From the NCBI RefSeq assembly GCF_037038585.1, contig NC_092525.1:86874-150873 (forward strand): a stretch of 64,000 nt of DNA, read 5' to 3'. Shown here one piece after another: positions 41,666 through 55,590 of the stretch (positions are counted from its first letter, which is position 1; each line of letters starts with the position of its first letter). This stretch comes from Patagioenas fasciata (lineage: Eukaryota > Chordata > Aves > Columbiformes > Columbidae). Under the pieces are notes generated by a model. It ran no database searches. It was given only the letters and a program-made list of their open reading frames with translations, and was not told where the DNA came from. A program made the position numbers and the translations under genes.

Positions 41666-44600
41666 GGATCTCGGGGAGCCTCTGGAACCGCCAGAGCGCT
41701 CCCCCCACCAACATTCTCTTGCCTTGTTTTCGGGGTTCCTCTTCACCAGCTGAGGCGCCCTCCCACCCCCCGCCGCCCTCTTACCTTTTTCTAGAGGTCT
41801 CTTGAGCCACCAGCAAGCTCCCCCGCACCTTCCCTCAGCGATCTTGGCCCGCCAGAGGCCTGCCCCTCGTCAGCCTCCTCCCCTTTTCCTGGGTGCTGCT
41901 TGAACCACTGGTGGGCTCCCCTCCACCATCCTCTCGTCCTTTGTAGGGGAGTCTCGTGACTCACCAGAGCGCTCTCCGCCGTTGCCTTGCTGGGGTTATT
42001 GACACCGCTTGACTTGCCAGAGCGCTCCCCCTCGCAGTTCTCTTGTTGGATTTCTTGGGACCTTTTGAACCATTGGAACAACGGGAATGCTCCCCCCCAC
42101 TGTGACCTTGCCTTTCTTCAGTGCCATCTTGACGTGCTGGAGCACTTCCCCGCGCCGTCCTCTTGCCTTTTACTGGGGAGTCTCTTGAATATCCACAGCA
42201 CTCCCCCCTGCCATCCTTTACCAGATTTTTTGACACTTCTTGACATCTCGGAGTGCTCTCACTCACCCTTGTCTTGCCTATTTTCAGGGCGCTCCTGTCC
42301 CGCTGGATGCTCCTCCCTGCTGTCCTATTGCCAGATTGAGAATTCTCGACCTGTCCCAGCGCTACCCCACTGTCCTTCTGCCTTCTACCTGGGAAGTCAC
42401 TTGAAGAACTGGAGCACTCCCCCCTGCTGTCCTCTTGCCTTTCTTCACTGAGATTTTGGCCTGCCAGAGCACTCCTCCCTGTTGTCCTCTCACTGGATTT
42501 CTTGGGACCTCTTGACCCACTGGGTTTCTCCTCCTGCTGTCCTTTTGCCTTTCTTTAGTACAATCTCAGCCTGCTGGAGCGCTCCCCCTCGCCGTCCTCC
42601 TGCTGGATTTCTTGGAACCTCTTGACCCCTTAGGGCGTTCCCCCTGCCACCCTCTTGTGGTTTTTGGGGGATTCTTGTGATCAACCAGGCCGTTTCCCCC
42701 CACCATCCTCTTCCCCTTTTCCTGGGTGCTTCTTGATCCACCAGAGTGCTCTCAAAGCTGCCTGTTACCATCCTCTAACCATTCTCTTGCCTTTTTTGGT
42801 GGAGTCTTGTGACTCACCGGAGCGTTCTCCACCATTGTCTTGCTGGATTTGTTGACATCGCTTGACCTGCCGGAGCGCTCCCCCTCACAGTTCTCTTCCT
42901 GGATATCTTGGGACATTTTGAACCACTGCGGGGGCTCCCACCCGCCATCCTCTTACCGCATTTATTGAGACGTCCTGATCTGCCAGAGCGTTCCCCCTCG
43001 CCGTCCTTTTGCTGGATTTCTTGGGATGCCTTAAACAACTGTGGGGCTCCCACCCACCATCCTCTAACCGCATTTATCGAGATTTCCTGATCTGCTGGTG
43101 CGCTCCCCCTTGCCGTCCTCTTGCTGGATTTCTTGGGATCTCTTGGACCACTGGGGGGGCTCCCACCCGCCATCCTCTTACCGCATTTATTGAGACTTCC
43201 TGATCTGCTGGATTGCTCTCCCCCTGGCCTTCCTCTTGCACTTTTTTGGGGGAGTCTTCTTCACACATCCGAGCGCTCTCCCTCACCCTTGTCTTGCCTC
43301 TAGTCAGGGCGCTCTTCTCCCGCTGGAACGCTCCTCCCCGCCATCCTATTGCCAGACTGAGAATTCTTGACCTGCCGCAGTCCTGCCCCGCCATGCTCCT
43401 GCCTTCTGCCTGGGAAGTCACTTGAAGAACTGGAGCGCTCTCCCCCGCTGTCCTCTCGCCTTTCCTCAGTGGGATTTTGGCCTGCTAAAGAGCTCCTCCC
43501 TGTCGTCCTCTTGCTGGATTTCTTGGGACTTCTTGACCCATTAGGGCGTTCCCCCTGCCACCCTCTTGTGGTTTTTGGGGGAGTCTTGTGACTCACCGGA
43601 GCGTTCTCCACCATTGTCTTGCTGGATTTCTTGACATCGCTTGACCTGCCGGAGCGCTCCCCCTCGCAGTTCTCTTGCTGGATTTCTTGGGACGTCTTAA
43701 ACAACTGAGGGGCTCACACCCACCATCCTCTAACTGCATTTATCGAGATTTCCTGATCTGCCGGAGCGCTCGCCCCTGCTGTCCTCTTGCTGGGTTTCTT
43801 GGGACCTCTTGACCCACACGAGCTCTCCTCCCCACCGTCTTCTTGCCGGACTTATTGAGACTTCTTGACCCGCCAGAGTGTTCCCCCTCATCATCCTCCT
43901 GCCTTTTTCTGGGGATTCTCTTCAACAACTGAAGAGCTCCCCCGCACTGTCCTCTTCCCTTTTTTCTGGGTGATTCGTGAATCACCGGTGAGCTTCTCCT
44001 TACCACCCTCTTGGGCTTTTTTCAGAGCAACCTTGACCCATCAGAGCACCCCTTCACCGTCCTCTTGCCAGATGTACTGAGGGTTCTTCATCTGCCACAG
44101 CGCTCCCCCACGCCGTCCTCTTGCTGGATTTCCTGGAACCTTGTGAACCACTGGGGGGCTCCCACCCACCATCCTTTTACCGCATTTATTGAGACGTCCT
44201 GATCTGCCAGAGCGCTCCCCCTCGCCGCCCTCTTGCTGGATTTCTTGGGACCTCTTGGACCACTGGGGGGGCTCCCACCCGCCATGCTCTTACCGCATTT
44301 ATCGAGATTTCCTGATCTGCTGGAGCGCTCCCCCTCGCCGTCCTCTTGCTGGATTTCTTGGGTCCTCTTGACCCATTAGGGCGTTCCCCCTGCCACCCTC
44401 TTGTGTTTTCTGGGGGAGTCTTGTGACCAACCAGAGTGCTCCCCCCCACCATCTTCTTCCCCTTTTCCTGGGTGCTTCTTGATCCACCAGAGTGCTCCCC
44501 TGCACCATTCTCTTGCCTTTTTTTGGGGGAATCTTGTGACTCACCGGAGCGTTTTCCACCATTGTCTTGCTGGATTTCTTGACACCGCTTGACCTGTTGG

Positions 44601-45405
44601 AGCGCTCTCCCTCACAGTTCTCTTGCTGGATATCTTGGGACCTCTTGAACCACTGGGGAGCTCCCACCTGCCACCTTCTTACCGCATTTATTGAGACTTC
44701 CTGATCTGCTGGATTGCTCTCCCCACCGGCCTTCCTCTTGCACTTTTTGGGGGAGTCTTCCTGACACGTCCGAGTGCTCTCCCTCACCCTTGTCTTGCCT
44801 CTAGTCAGGGGGCTCTTCTCCCGCTGGAACGCTCCTCCCCGCCATCCTATTGCCAGACTGAGAATTCTTGACCTGCCGCAGTCCTGCCCCGCCATGCTCC
44901 TGCCTTCTGCCTGGGAAGTCACTTGAAGAACTGGAGCGCTCTCCCCCGCTGTCCTCTTGCCTTTCCTCAGTGGGATTTTGGCCTGCTAAAGAGCTCCTCC
45001 CTGTCGTCCTCTTGCTGGATTTCTCGGTACCTCTTGACCCACTGGGTCTCTCCTCCTGCCGTCCTTTTGCCTTTCCTTAGTACATTCTTGGTCTGCTGGA
45101 GTGCTCCCCCCCACCATCCTCTTGCTGGATTTCTCGGGACCCCTTGTCCCATATAGGACATTCCCCCCCACCACCATCCTGTTGTGTTTTTTAGGAGAGT
45201 CTTGTGATCGACCAGAGCGCTCCCCCCTTGACATCCTCTTCCCCTTTTTCTGGGTGACTTTTGAACCACTGGTGAACTCTCCCCCATCATCCTCTTGCCA
45301 CATATATTGAGACTTGTTGATCCGCCAGAGCGCTTCCCCCACTGTCCTCTTGCCAGATTTACTGATACCTCTTGTCCTGTCAGAGCGCTCCCTCTCGCAG
45401 TCCTC
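41666..45405. repeat. 56-bp monomer array of unit 2
   Basis: Same order of monomer variants as in unit 1, with one 111-bp dimer deleted near 43580. Confidence 0.9.
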
Positions 45406-47169
45406 TTTGTTCAGTTTGTAGGGTAGGAGGGGGGATCTCTGATTACAGAAAGGTCCCTTTGTTCTAGGAGACATTCCCTTGCTCCATGCTTCAGGTTGCC
45501 CATCTTCCCTCTCATTTTCAATATGCACGTCCATCACCTTCCTCCTCTTCTTTCTTGATCCCTCGACTCCCGCATGAACTCAAATCCTCTTTCTTGATCA
45601 CTCTTTCTCGTAAGTTCACAACCTTACTTTCCTTTCTTGCTTTCGCCTTTGTGAGCTGCTCCACCCAAACCGAAATGCCCTGAAGACAGAAATACACCCA
45701 CCCCAAGCCCGTACAGTCACATAGGGGGTGAGTCCGCTCGCTGACGCATCCCCACATCCCACAGCAAGCCCACCTTGCCTTGGCCCCGGCCCCCCGCACA
45801 GGCCTTCCCACCAACCCAGCCCCTCCGTAGCAGCACAGTTTCCCAGCATGCACCCCACAAAGACTTTCTTTGCCAGTCACCCCTGGCACTTACAGCAACA
45901 CACCACATCAGCATCAAGAGCCCTGGGAGTGGAGAGCTGGCCAGGCCCTCACCCCGGCAGGATCCTCTTCCCCCTCCTTTAGCTGATGGCAGACAGACAA
46001 GACACCTCCCAAGAGGTGTCCAGCCCTCTCTCTCAACCACTCATGAGTACAAAAGCCCAGCCTCTACTCACCCACCCCGCCTCCCAAAACCCCACCAGCA
46101 GCCCCTGGTCCCAGCTGAACAGCAGCCAGTGCTGAAGATCTGGCTCGTGTTGTCGGACACAACCTTCCCATGGATGTCTGGGCCCCTGAGCAGTTTCCAG
46201 GGGTGGGAGGGCGCAGTCCTGATTACAGGGAGGTCCCTGTCCCAAGGGGGACATTTTCTTCCTCCTCACTCCTGACTCGCAGCTCCATCACCTTCCTCCT
46301 CTTCTTTCTTGATCCCTCCTGACTCACAGGTCTACCACCGTCATCTTCTTTCTTGATCCCTGTTGACTTGCAGATGCACTCCAATCCTCTTTCTTGATCG
46401 CTCTTCCTCGTAGGTTCACCACCTTCCTCTTCTTTCTTGCTTTCGCCTTTGCGAGCTGCTCCACCCGAACAGAGATGCACAGAAAACAAAAATATACCCA
46501 CCCCAGGCCCGTACAGTCACACGACGGGGCGAGTCCGGTCGCTGACGCATCCCCACACCCCACCACAAGGCCACCTTGCCTTGGCCCCGGCCCCCCGCAC
46601 AGGCCTTCCCACCAACCCAGCCCCTCCGTAGCAGCACAGTTTCCCAGCATGCACCCCACAAAGACTTTCTTTGCCAGTCACCCCTGGCACTTACAGCAAC
46701 ACACCACACCAGCATCAAGAGCCCTGGGAGTGGAGAGCTGGCCAGGCCCTCACCCCGGCAGGATCCTCTTCCCCCTCCTTTACCTGCTGGCAGACAGACA
46801 CCTCCCAAGGGATGACCACCCTGCTCCCTTAACTGCTCCCAAGTCCAAGAGCCCAGCCCCTGCTCACCACCCCCACCTCCCAAAACACAGCCAACAGCCC
46901 CTGCTCCCATTTTACCACTTTACCCCCGAGCACGGTTTCTAGGGGTGGGAGGGGGACGCACTAATCACAGATCGTTCCCTGTGCTTAAGGATACATTCTC
47001 CTTCTCGCTGGCTCAGCCTGCCCATCTTCCTCCTCACTCTTGACTCGTAGCTCCATCACCTTTCTCCTCTTTTGTCCCCTCCTGACTCACAGGTCCACCA
47101 CTGTCATCTTCTTTCTTGACTCTGCTTGACTCACAGGTGCGCTCCAATCCTCTTTCGTGATCGCTCTTC

Positions 47170-48149
47170 TGTGTCAGTACACGGAAGACCGGGCACGTGA
47201 GAAACTGCAAGAGTCAACAGCATGAGAACAAGCATTAGTGGAAAAATACAAGAACAAAGGACTGTATGCTATGTGATACATCAAGGACAGAGGAGTTGAT
47301 ACAGGATTGATGCATCAAGGACAGAGGGACAGCTTGTGATAGACAAAAAAGGTGTTGATGGCAGTGACTTTGGTGGGAACACAAAACACATCACTTATGT
47401 AATGACTAACTTAGCTAATCAACAAATGCTTGAGCAAGCATCATAGCGAGTATAAACGCAAGCCTGAATTTGTAATAAACATCTCTCATTGCACCTTAAA
47501 AGAGAGTCCGTACCGCATTCGCTACAAATGGCGCCCTGGAACAGGGACTTTCAGCGTGCCTATAAAGGCAGTAGCCGCTCTGGTAGCGAAGCCCAATCGA
47601 ACCAGGAAACAGGACCGGGAACCAGGACAGTGCGCGCCCACCACCACCGAAAGGTGAGCGATTGGGAACCATGGGAGGGAAGTTATCCCTTAAGCAAAGA
47701 CAAACCCTGGATGTCCTTCAACATGCGCTACAAACGCAAAATCAGGATGTATCAGGGGTCTGATTGGTGAGTTTATTACAATGGATTGCTAATCATGTGC
47801 TAGACTTTCCTACAACTGGTACATTTCAGTTGGAGACATGGCACAAAGATGAATGAGAATTATATGAACAGGTAACGACTGGAGATAAAGCTGCTTGCAA
47901 ATATTCATCTACTTGGGGAAAAATTATGACTACTAAGATACAGGATACAGGACTGATACATCAGGGACAGAGGGACAGCTTACTATAGAAAAAAATGCGT
48001 ATATGGCAGTTACATCGCTCATGTAATGTCTAACTTAGCTAAAGAGCAAATGCTTGAGCAAGCATCATAGCGAGTATAAATGCAAACCTGAGTTTGTAAT
48101 AAATGTCTCTCATGGCACCTTACCGTGAGTCCACGCCAGATTCGCTACA
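47170..48149 (+). mobile_element. Small Lys-type ERV, unit 2 copy
   Basis: 980 bp, nearly identical to the unit 1 copy, with identical flanks. Confidence 0.85.
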
Positions 48150-49390
48150 CTCTTCCTCATAGGTTCACCACCTTCCTCTCCTTCCTTGCTTTTCCTTTGC
48201 ACGCTGCTCCACCTGAAGAGAAACACACAGAGGACTGAGCTACACCAGCCCAAGGGCACTACAATCAGACAGGGGCTGAGTCCGGGGGCTGACACCTCCC
48301 CACACCCCACAACGAGCCCACCTTGCCTTGGCCCCGGCCCCTCGCACATGCCTTAGAGATATCATAGCTCAGTACAAATCCCCACAGTCCTCACCTGCTG
48401 TTTGGTGCTTGCGGAGGGTCACACTCCCTGTGCCCCAGGGCACTGGCCCTACACGGCCAAGCTCGGCAGCGGGACTGTCTGGAGCTGCCGCTGGCTGGTT
48501 CTCCAGCTTTAGGGTCACCCGCAGAAGCCCGCTCTCCTCAGCTCTGCACACCCATCCAGTTGCGCCGCCCAGGCAAAGTCAGCTTCACCCTCTGCTCTAC
48601 ACCTCACCTGCAAACAACCAACTCTTCAACTGACAACTGTCCAAAACCCACCGACAAACTCTCCACACCTCAGCCTTTCGTTTGCAACTGCTGCCTCTAG
48701 TGCATCTCACAGACAAGCCTTCAAAATCCCCTCATCCTGCAATAACACTCCAGCACTGATCACCTGCGGGAACAACTACCACAATACCATGCAAACACCA
48801 ACCAGTTCTGGCACGGAAATATCACTTTCTCCTCAAGATTCCACCCTACACCAACTGCTGACAAACACACGCTGTCCTCACCAAAGCCAAACGCTGCAAC
48901 AACCAGCGACAACTCAAATTTGCGTGGGCGGTGCAAAATTGCAGGGGTGAGCTAACGCAGAGCTGGGCTTGAAAGCTGCAGAGTGTGCACCCTGTGGTAT
49001 AACGTGGCGAGCTACTGCCATTCTGCCTTCTCCCTGGGAGAAGCGCGTGAGCAGAGGCTGCTTCAAGGCACGATGGGAACGGTTTGGTTCTCCGGGTCTC
49101 TCAGGGCGAGAGCGATAAATGTGATCTGTGGCGTGGCGCAGGAACTTCCCGTACACTTGCTCCTCCATTCGGTCTCGGGTGCTGCAAGAGAGGGAGCGAG
49201 AGATTCAGGGCAAGATTGACAACCTCGGCGTCCCCGTCCCAGCCACGGGTCACCCAAACCTGCAGACATCCCGGGAGGCCCCCTAAGATTTACACTCCCC
49301 TATGCCCCACCCTTGAAGCCTGGACATCGCCAGAACCATAGAGCAAGTATTTCTTGAGGAGGCACCCAAAGGCTCCGTGTTCTCTTTCAG

Positions 49391-49651
49391 GCAGATGCTA
49401 GCGCAAGATTGCAAATCATCTCACAGCTACCAGGAAGGTAAAAAATAACGTCTTGAAATGGGAAAGGAACAGGTATTGTTTCTCTTCATCACCTCCCTCA
49501 TTGCCACGTTATCAAGGTCTCCCGCAATGTTCCACAGGAAACTTGAAGCTTGGAATTCCTGGTATTCTGAACCTGGGCAAGAAAGGAAGAAAAGCATGAG
49601 ACTGATCATAAAGAGGGTGGCTGCTCGTAACATGGAAAGAGCAGTAACAAG
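49391..49651 (+). other. Exon-like pair, unit 2
   Basis: Segments 49391-49437 and 49538-49651, with the same splice-like sites and open frame as in unit 1. Confidence 0.4.
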
Positions 49652-50200
49652 GTAAAAAGATATCACTTTTCCTTAGAGAGCTCTCAAAGCTGCCTGTTAA
49701 GGACAAGAAAAACAAACTTGTGACGGACCATTACTTAAAATCCAAGGCCCAGGAAGCGATCTAATGTACATTGAAACGCGGGCCACGAGACAGTGGAAGT
49801 GCCACGAGCTCAGACTGAAGGGACAGAGGATGAATTTCCAAAGAAGTTTAGGTTTCGATGTCAAAACGGAAAATTCTACGTCATTAAAATATAATGCAAA
49901 AGTCAGTGTAAAATCAAGTAAGGCAACGACTCCAAATGAACTCTCAGGCGCTTCAGTCACTCAGCAGATCAAAAATGCGGATCATTTCTCACCTGCCCAC
50001 CTCCCAAACCCCAGCCTATGTCCCCTGCTTCCAGCTTACCTGAGCCCAGATTAAAGGAGGATTTCAGAGGCCATGCCAAGTTCTGCTGCTCCTCGTTCGG
50101 GTTGCCAGTCTTCCTCCTCGCTCTGGAATTGCAGGTCAACCGCCTTCCTGTTCTTCTTTGATTGACGCTGAGCTGCCGCGTTACCCGCTGCCGTCTGAGC

Positions 50201-53200
50201 GGATCTCGGGGAGCCTCTGGAACCGCCAGAGCGCTCCCCCCACCAACATTCTCTTGCCTTGTTTTCGGGGTTCCTCTTCACCAGCTGAGGCGCCCTCCCA
50301 CCCCCCGCCGCCCTCTTACCTTTTTCTAGAGGTCTCTTGAGCCACCAGCAAGCTCCCCCGCACCTTCCCTCAGCGATCTTGGCCCGCCAGAGGCCTGCCC
50401 CTCGTCAGCCTCCTCCCCTTTTCCTGGGTGCTGCTTGAACCACTGGTGGGCTCCCCTCCACCATCCTCTCGTCCTTTGTAGGGGAGTCTCGTGACTCACC
50501 AGAGCGCTCTCCGCCGTTGCCTTGCTGGGGTTATTGACACCGCTTGACTTGCCAGAGCGCTCCCCCTCGCAGTTCTCTTGTTGGATTTCTTGGGACCTTT
50601 TGAACCAGTGGAACAACGGGAATGCTCCCCCCCACTGTGACCTTGCCTTTCTTCAGTGCGATCTTGACGTGCTGGAGCACTTCCCCGCGCCGTCCTCTTG
50701 CCTTTTACTGGGGAGTCTCTTGAATATCCACAGCACTCCCCCCTGCCATCCTTTACCAGATTTTTTGACACTTCTTGACATCTCGGAGTGCTCTCACTCA
50801 CCCTTGTCTTGCCTATTTTCAGGGCGCTCCTGTCCCGCTGGATGCTCCTCCCTGCTGTCCTATTGCCAGATTGAGAATTCTCGACCTGTCCCAGCGCTAC
50901 CCCACCGTCTTTCTGCCTTCTACCTGGGAAGTCACTTGAAGAACTGGAGCACTCCCCCCTGCTGTCCTCTTGCCTTTCTTCACTGAGATTTTGGCCTGCC
51001 AGAGCACTCCTCCCTGTTGTCCTCTTACTGGATTTCTTGGGACCTCTTGACCCACTGGGTTTCTCCTCCTGCTGTCCTTTTGCCTTTCTTTAGTACAATC
51101 TCAGCCTGCTGGAGCGCTCCCCCTCGCCGTCCTCCTGCTGGATTTCTTGGAACCTCTTGACCCCTTAGGGCGTTCCCCCTGCCACCCTCTTGTGGTTTTT
51201 GGGGGAGTCTTGTGATCAACCAGGCCGTTTCCCCCCACCATCCTCTTCCCCTTTTCCTGGGTGCTTCTTGATCCACCAGAGTGCTCTCAAAGCTGCCTGT
51301 TACCATCCTCTAACCATTCTCTTGCCTTTTTTGGTGGAGTCTTGTGACTCACCGGAGCGTTCTCCACCATTGTCTTGCTGGATTTGTTGACATCGCTTGA
51401 CCTGCCGGAGCGCTCCCCCTCACAGTTCTCTTCCTGGATATCTTGGGACATTTTGAACCACTGGGGGGCTCCCACCCGCCATCCTCTTACCGCATTTATT
51501 GAGACGTCCTGATCTGCCAGAGCGTTCCCCCTCGCTGTCCTTTTGCTGGATTTCTTGGGATGCCTTAAACAACTGTGGGGCTCCCACCCACCATCCTCTA
51601 ACCGCATTTATCGAGATTTCCTGATCTGCTGGAGCGCTCCCCCTTGCCGTCCTCTTGCACTTTTTTGGGGGAGTCTTCTTCACACATCCGAGCGCTCTCC
51701 CTCACCCTTGTCTTGCCTCTAGTCAGGGCGCTCTTCTCCCGCTGGAACGCACCTCCCCGCCATCCTATTGCCAGACTGAGAATTCTTGACCTGCCGCAGT
51801 CCTGCCCCACCATGCTCCTGCCTTCTGCCTGGGAAGTCACTTGAAGAACTGGAGCGCTCTCCCCCGCTGTCCTCTTGCCTTTCCTCAGTGGGATTTTGGC
51901 CTGCTAAAGAGCTCCTCCCTGTCGTCCTCTTGCTGGATTTCTTGGGACTTCTTGACCCATTAGGGCGTTCCCCCTGCCACCCTCTTGTGGTTTTTGGGGG
52001 AGTCTTGTGACCAACCAGGCCGTTTCCCCCCACCATCCTCTTCCCCTTTTCCTGGGTGCTTCTTGATCCACCAGAGTGCTCCCCTGCACCATTCTTTTGC
52101 CTTTTTTGGGAGAGTCTTGTGACTCGCCGGAGAGTTCTCCACCATTGTCTTGCTGGATTTCTTGACATCGCTTGACCTGCCGGAGCGCTCCCCCTCGCAG
52201 TTCTCTTGCTGGATTTCTTGGGACGTCTTAAACAACTGAGGGGCTCACACCCACCATCCTCTAACTGCATTTATCGAGATTTCCTGATCTGCCGGAGCGC
52301 TCGCCCCTGCTGTCCTCTTGCTGGGTTTCTTGGGACCTCTTGACCCACACGAGCTCTCCTCCCCACCGTCTTCTTGCCGGACTTATTGAGACTTCTTGAC
52401 CCGCCAGAGTGTTCCCCCTCATCATCCTCCTGCCTTTTTCTGGGGATTCTCTTCAACAACTGAAGAGCTCCCCCGCACTGTCCTCTTCCCTTTTTTCTGG
52501 GTGATTCGTGAATCACCGGTGAGCTTCTCCTTACCACCCTCTTGGGCTTTTTTCAGAGCAACCTTGACCCATCAGAGCACCCCCTCACCGTCCTCTTGCC
52601 AGATGTACTGAGGGTTCTTCATCTGCCACAGCGCTCCCCCACGCCGTCCTCTTGCTGGATTTCCTGGAACCTTGTGAACCACTGGGGGGCTCCCACCCAC
52701 CATCCTTTTACCGCATTTATTGAGACGTCCTGATCTGCCAGAGCGCTCCCCCTCGCCGCCCTCTTGCTGGATTTCTTGGGACCTCTTGAACCACTGGGGG
52801 CCTCCCACCCACCATACTCTTACCGCATTTATCGAGACTTCCTGATCTGCCGGAGCGCTCCCCCTCACCGTCCTCTTGCTGGATTTCTTGGGTCCTCTTG
52901 ACCCATTAGGGCGTTCCCCCTGCCACCCTCTTGTGTTTTCTGGGGGAGTCTTGTGACCAACCAGAGTGCTCCCCCCCACCATCTTCTTCCCCTTTTCCTG
53001 GGTGCTTCTTGATCCACCAGAGTGCTCCCCTGCACCATTCTCTTGCCTTTTTTTGGGGGAATCTTGTGACTCACCGGAGCGTTTTCCACCATTGTCTTGC
53101 TGGATTTCTTGACACCGCTTGACCTGTTGGAGCGCTCTCCCTCACAGTTCTCTTGCTGGATATCTTGGGACCTCTTGAACCACTGGGGAGCTCCCACCTG

Positions 53201-53826
53201 CCACCTTCTTACCGCATTTATTGAGACTTCCTGATCTGCTGGATTGCTCTCCCCACCGGCCTTCCTCTTGCACTTTTTTGGGGGAGTCTTCTTGACACGT
53301 CCGAGTGCTCTCCCTCACCCTTGTCTTGCCTCTAGTCAGGGCGCTCATCTCCCGCTGGAACGCTCCTCCCCGCCATCCTATTGCCAGACTGAGAATTCTT
53401 GACCTGCCGCAGTCCTGCCCCGCCATGCTCCTGCCTTCTGCCTGGGAAGTCACTTGAAGAACTGGAGCGCTCTCCCCCGCTGTCCTCTTGCCTTTCCTCA
53501 GTGGGATTTTGGCCTGCTAAAGAGCTCCTCCCTGTCGTCCTCTTGCTGGATTTCTCGGGACCCCTTGTCCCATATAGGACATTCCCCCCCACCACCATCC
53601 TGTTGTGTTTTTTAGGAGAGTCTTGTGATCGACCAGAGCGCTCCCCCCTTGACATCCTCTTCCCCTTTTTCTGGGTGACTTTTGAACCACTGGTGAACTC
53701 TCCCCCTTCATCCTCTTGCCACATATATTGAGACTTGTTGATCCGCCAGAGCGCTTCCCCCACTGTCCTCTTGCCAGATTTACTGATACCTCTTGTCCTG
53801 TCAGAGCGCTCCCTCTCGCAGTCCTC
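50201..53826. repeat. 56-bp monomer array of unit 3
   Basis: Same order, with dimers deleted near 51657 and 53558. Confidence 0.9.
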
Positions 53827-55590
53827 TTTGTTCAGTTTGTAGGGTAGGAGGGGGGATCTCTGATTACAGAAAGGTCCCTTTGTTCTAGGAGACATTCCCT
53901 TGCTCCATGCTTCAGGTTGCCCATCTTCCCTCTCATTTTCAATATGCACGTCCATCACCTTCCTCCTCTTCTTTCTTGATCCCTCGACTCCCGCATGAAC
54001 TCAAATCCTCTTTCTTGATCACTCTTTCTCGTAAGTTCACAACCTTACTTTCCTTTCTTGCTTTCGCCTTTGTGAGCTGCTCCACCCAAACCGAAATGCC
54101 CTGAAGACAGAAATACACCCACCCCAAGCCCGTACAGTCACATAGGGGGTGAGTCCGGTCGCTGACGCATCCCCACATCCCACAGCAAGCCCACCTTGCC
54201 TTGGCCCCAGCCCCCCGCACAGGCCTTCCCACCAACCCAGCCCCTCCGTAGCAGCACAGTTTCCCAGCATGCACCCCACAAAGACTTTCTTTGCCAGTCA
54301 CCCCTGGCACTTACAGCAACACACCACATCAGCATCAAGAGCCCTGGGAGTGGAGAGCTGGCCAGGCCCTCACCCCGGCAGGATCCTCTTCCCCCTCCTT
54401 TAGCTGATGGCAGACAGACAAGACACCTCCCAAGAGGTGTCCAGCCCTCTCTCTCAACCACTCATGAGTACAAAAGCCCAGCCTCTACTCACCCACCCCG
54501 CCTCCCAAAACCCCACCAGCAGCCCCTGGTCCCAGCTGAACAGCAGCCAGTGCTGAAGATCTGGCTCGTGTTGTCGGACACAACCTTCCCATGGATGTCT
54601 GGGCCCCTGAGCAGTTTCCAGGGGTGGGAGGGCGCAGTCCTGATTACAGGGAGGTCCCTGTCCCAAGGGGGACATTTTCTTCCTCCTCACTCCTGACTCG
54701 CAGCTCCATCACCTTCCTCCTCTTCTTTCTTGATCCCTCCTGACTCGCAGCTCTACCACCGTCATCTTCTTTCTTGATCCCTGTTGACTTGCAGATGCAC
54801 TCCAATCCTCTTTCTTGATCGCTCTTCCTCGTAGGTTCACCACCTTCCTCTTCTTTCTTGCTTTCACCTTTGCGAGCTGCTCCACCCGAACAGAGATGCA
54901 CAGAAAACAAAAATATACCCACCCCAGGCCCGTACAGTCACACGAGGGGGCGAGTCCGGTCGCTGACGCATCCCCACACCCCACCACAAGGCCACCTTGC
55001 CTTGGCCCCGGCCCCCCGCACAGGCCTTCCCACCAACCCAGCCCCTCCGTAGCAGCACAGTTTCCCAGCATGCACACCACAAAGACTTTCTTTGCCAGTC
55101 ACCCCTGGCACTTACAGCAACACACCACACCAGCATCAAGAGCCCTGGGAGTGGAGAGCTGGCCAGGCCCTCACCCCGGCAGGATCCTCTTCCCCCTCCT
55201 TTACCTGCTGGCAGACAGACACCTCCCAAGGGATGACCACCCTGCTCCCTTAACTGCTCCCAAGTCCAAGAGCCCAGCCCCTGCTCACCACCCCCACCTC
55301 CCAAAACACAGCCAACAGCCCCTGCTCCCATTTTACCACTTTACCCCCGAGCACGGTTTCTAGGGGTGGGAGGGGGACGCACTAATCACAGATCGTTCCC
55401 TGTGCTTAAGGATACATTCTCCTTCTCGCTGGCTCAGCCTGCCCATCTTCCTCCTCACTCTTGACTCGTAGCTCCATCACCTTTCTCCTCTTTTGTCCCC
55501 TCCTCACTCACAGGTCCACCACTGTCATCTTCTTTCTTGACTCTGCTTGACTCACAGGTGCGCTCCAATCCTCTTTCGTGATCGCTCTTC

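Larger units (their letters stand above)
41416..49950 (+). repeat. Macrosatellite unit 2, 8535 bp
   Basis: Nearly identical to unit 1 but 111 bp shorter: one dimer is missing in the 56-bp array at about 43580. All other parts are present (ERV 47170-48149, exon-like pair 49391-49651). Confidence 0.92.
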
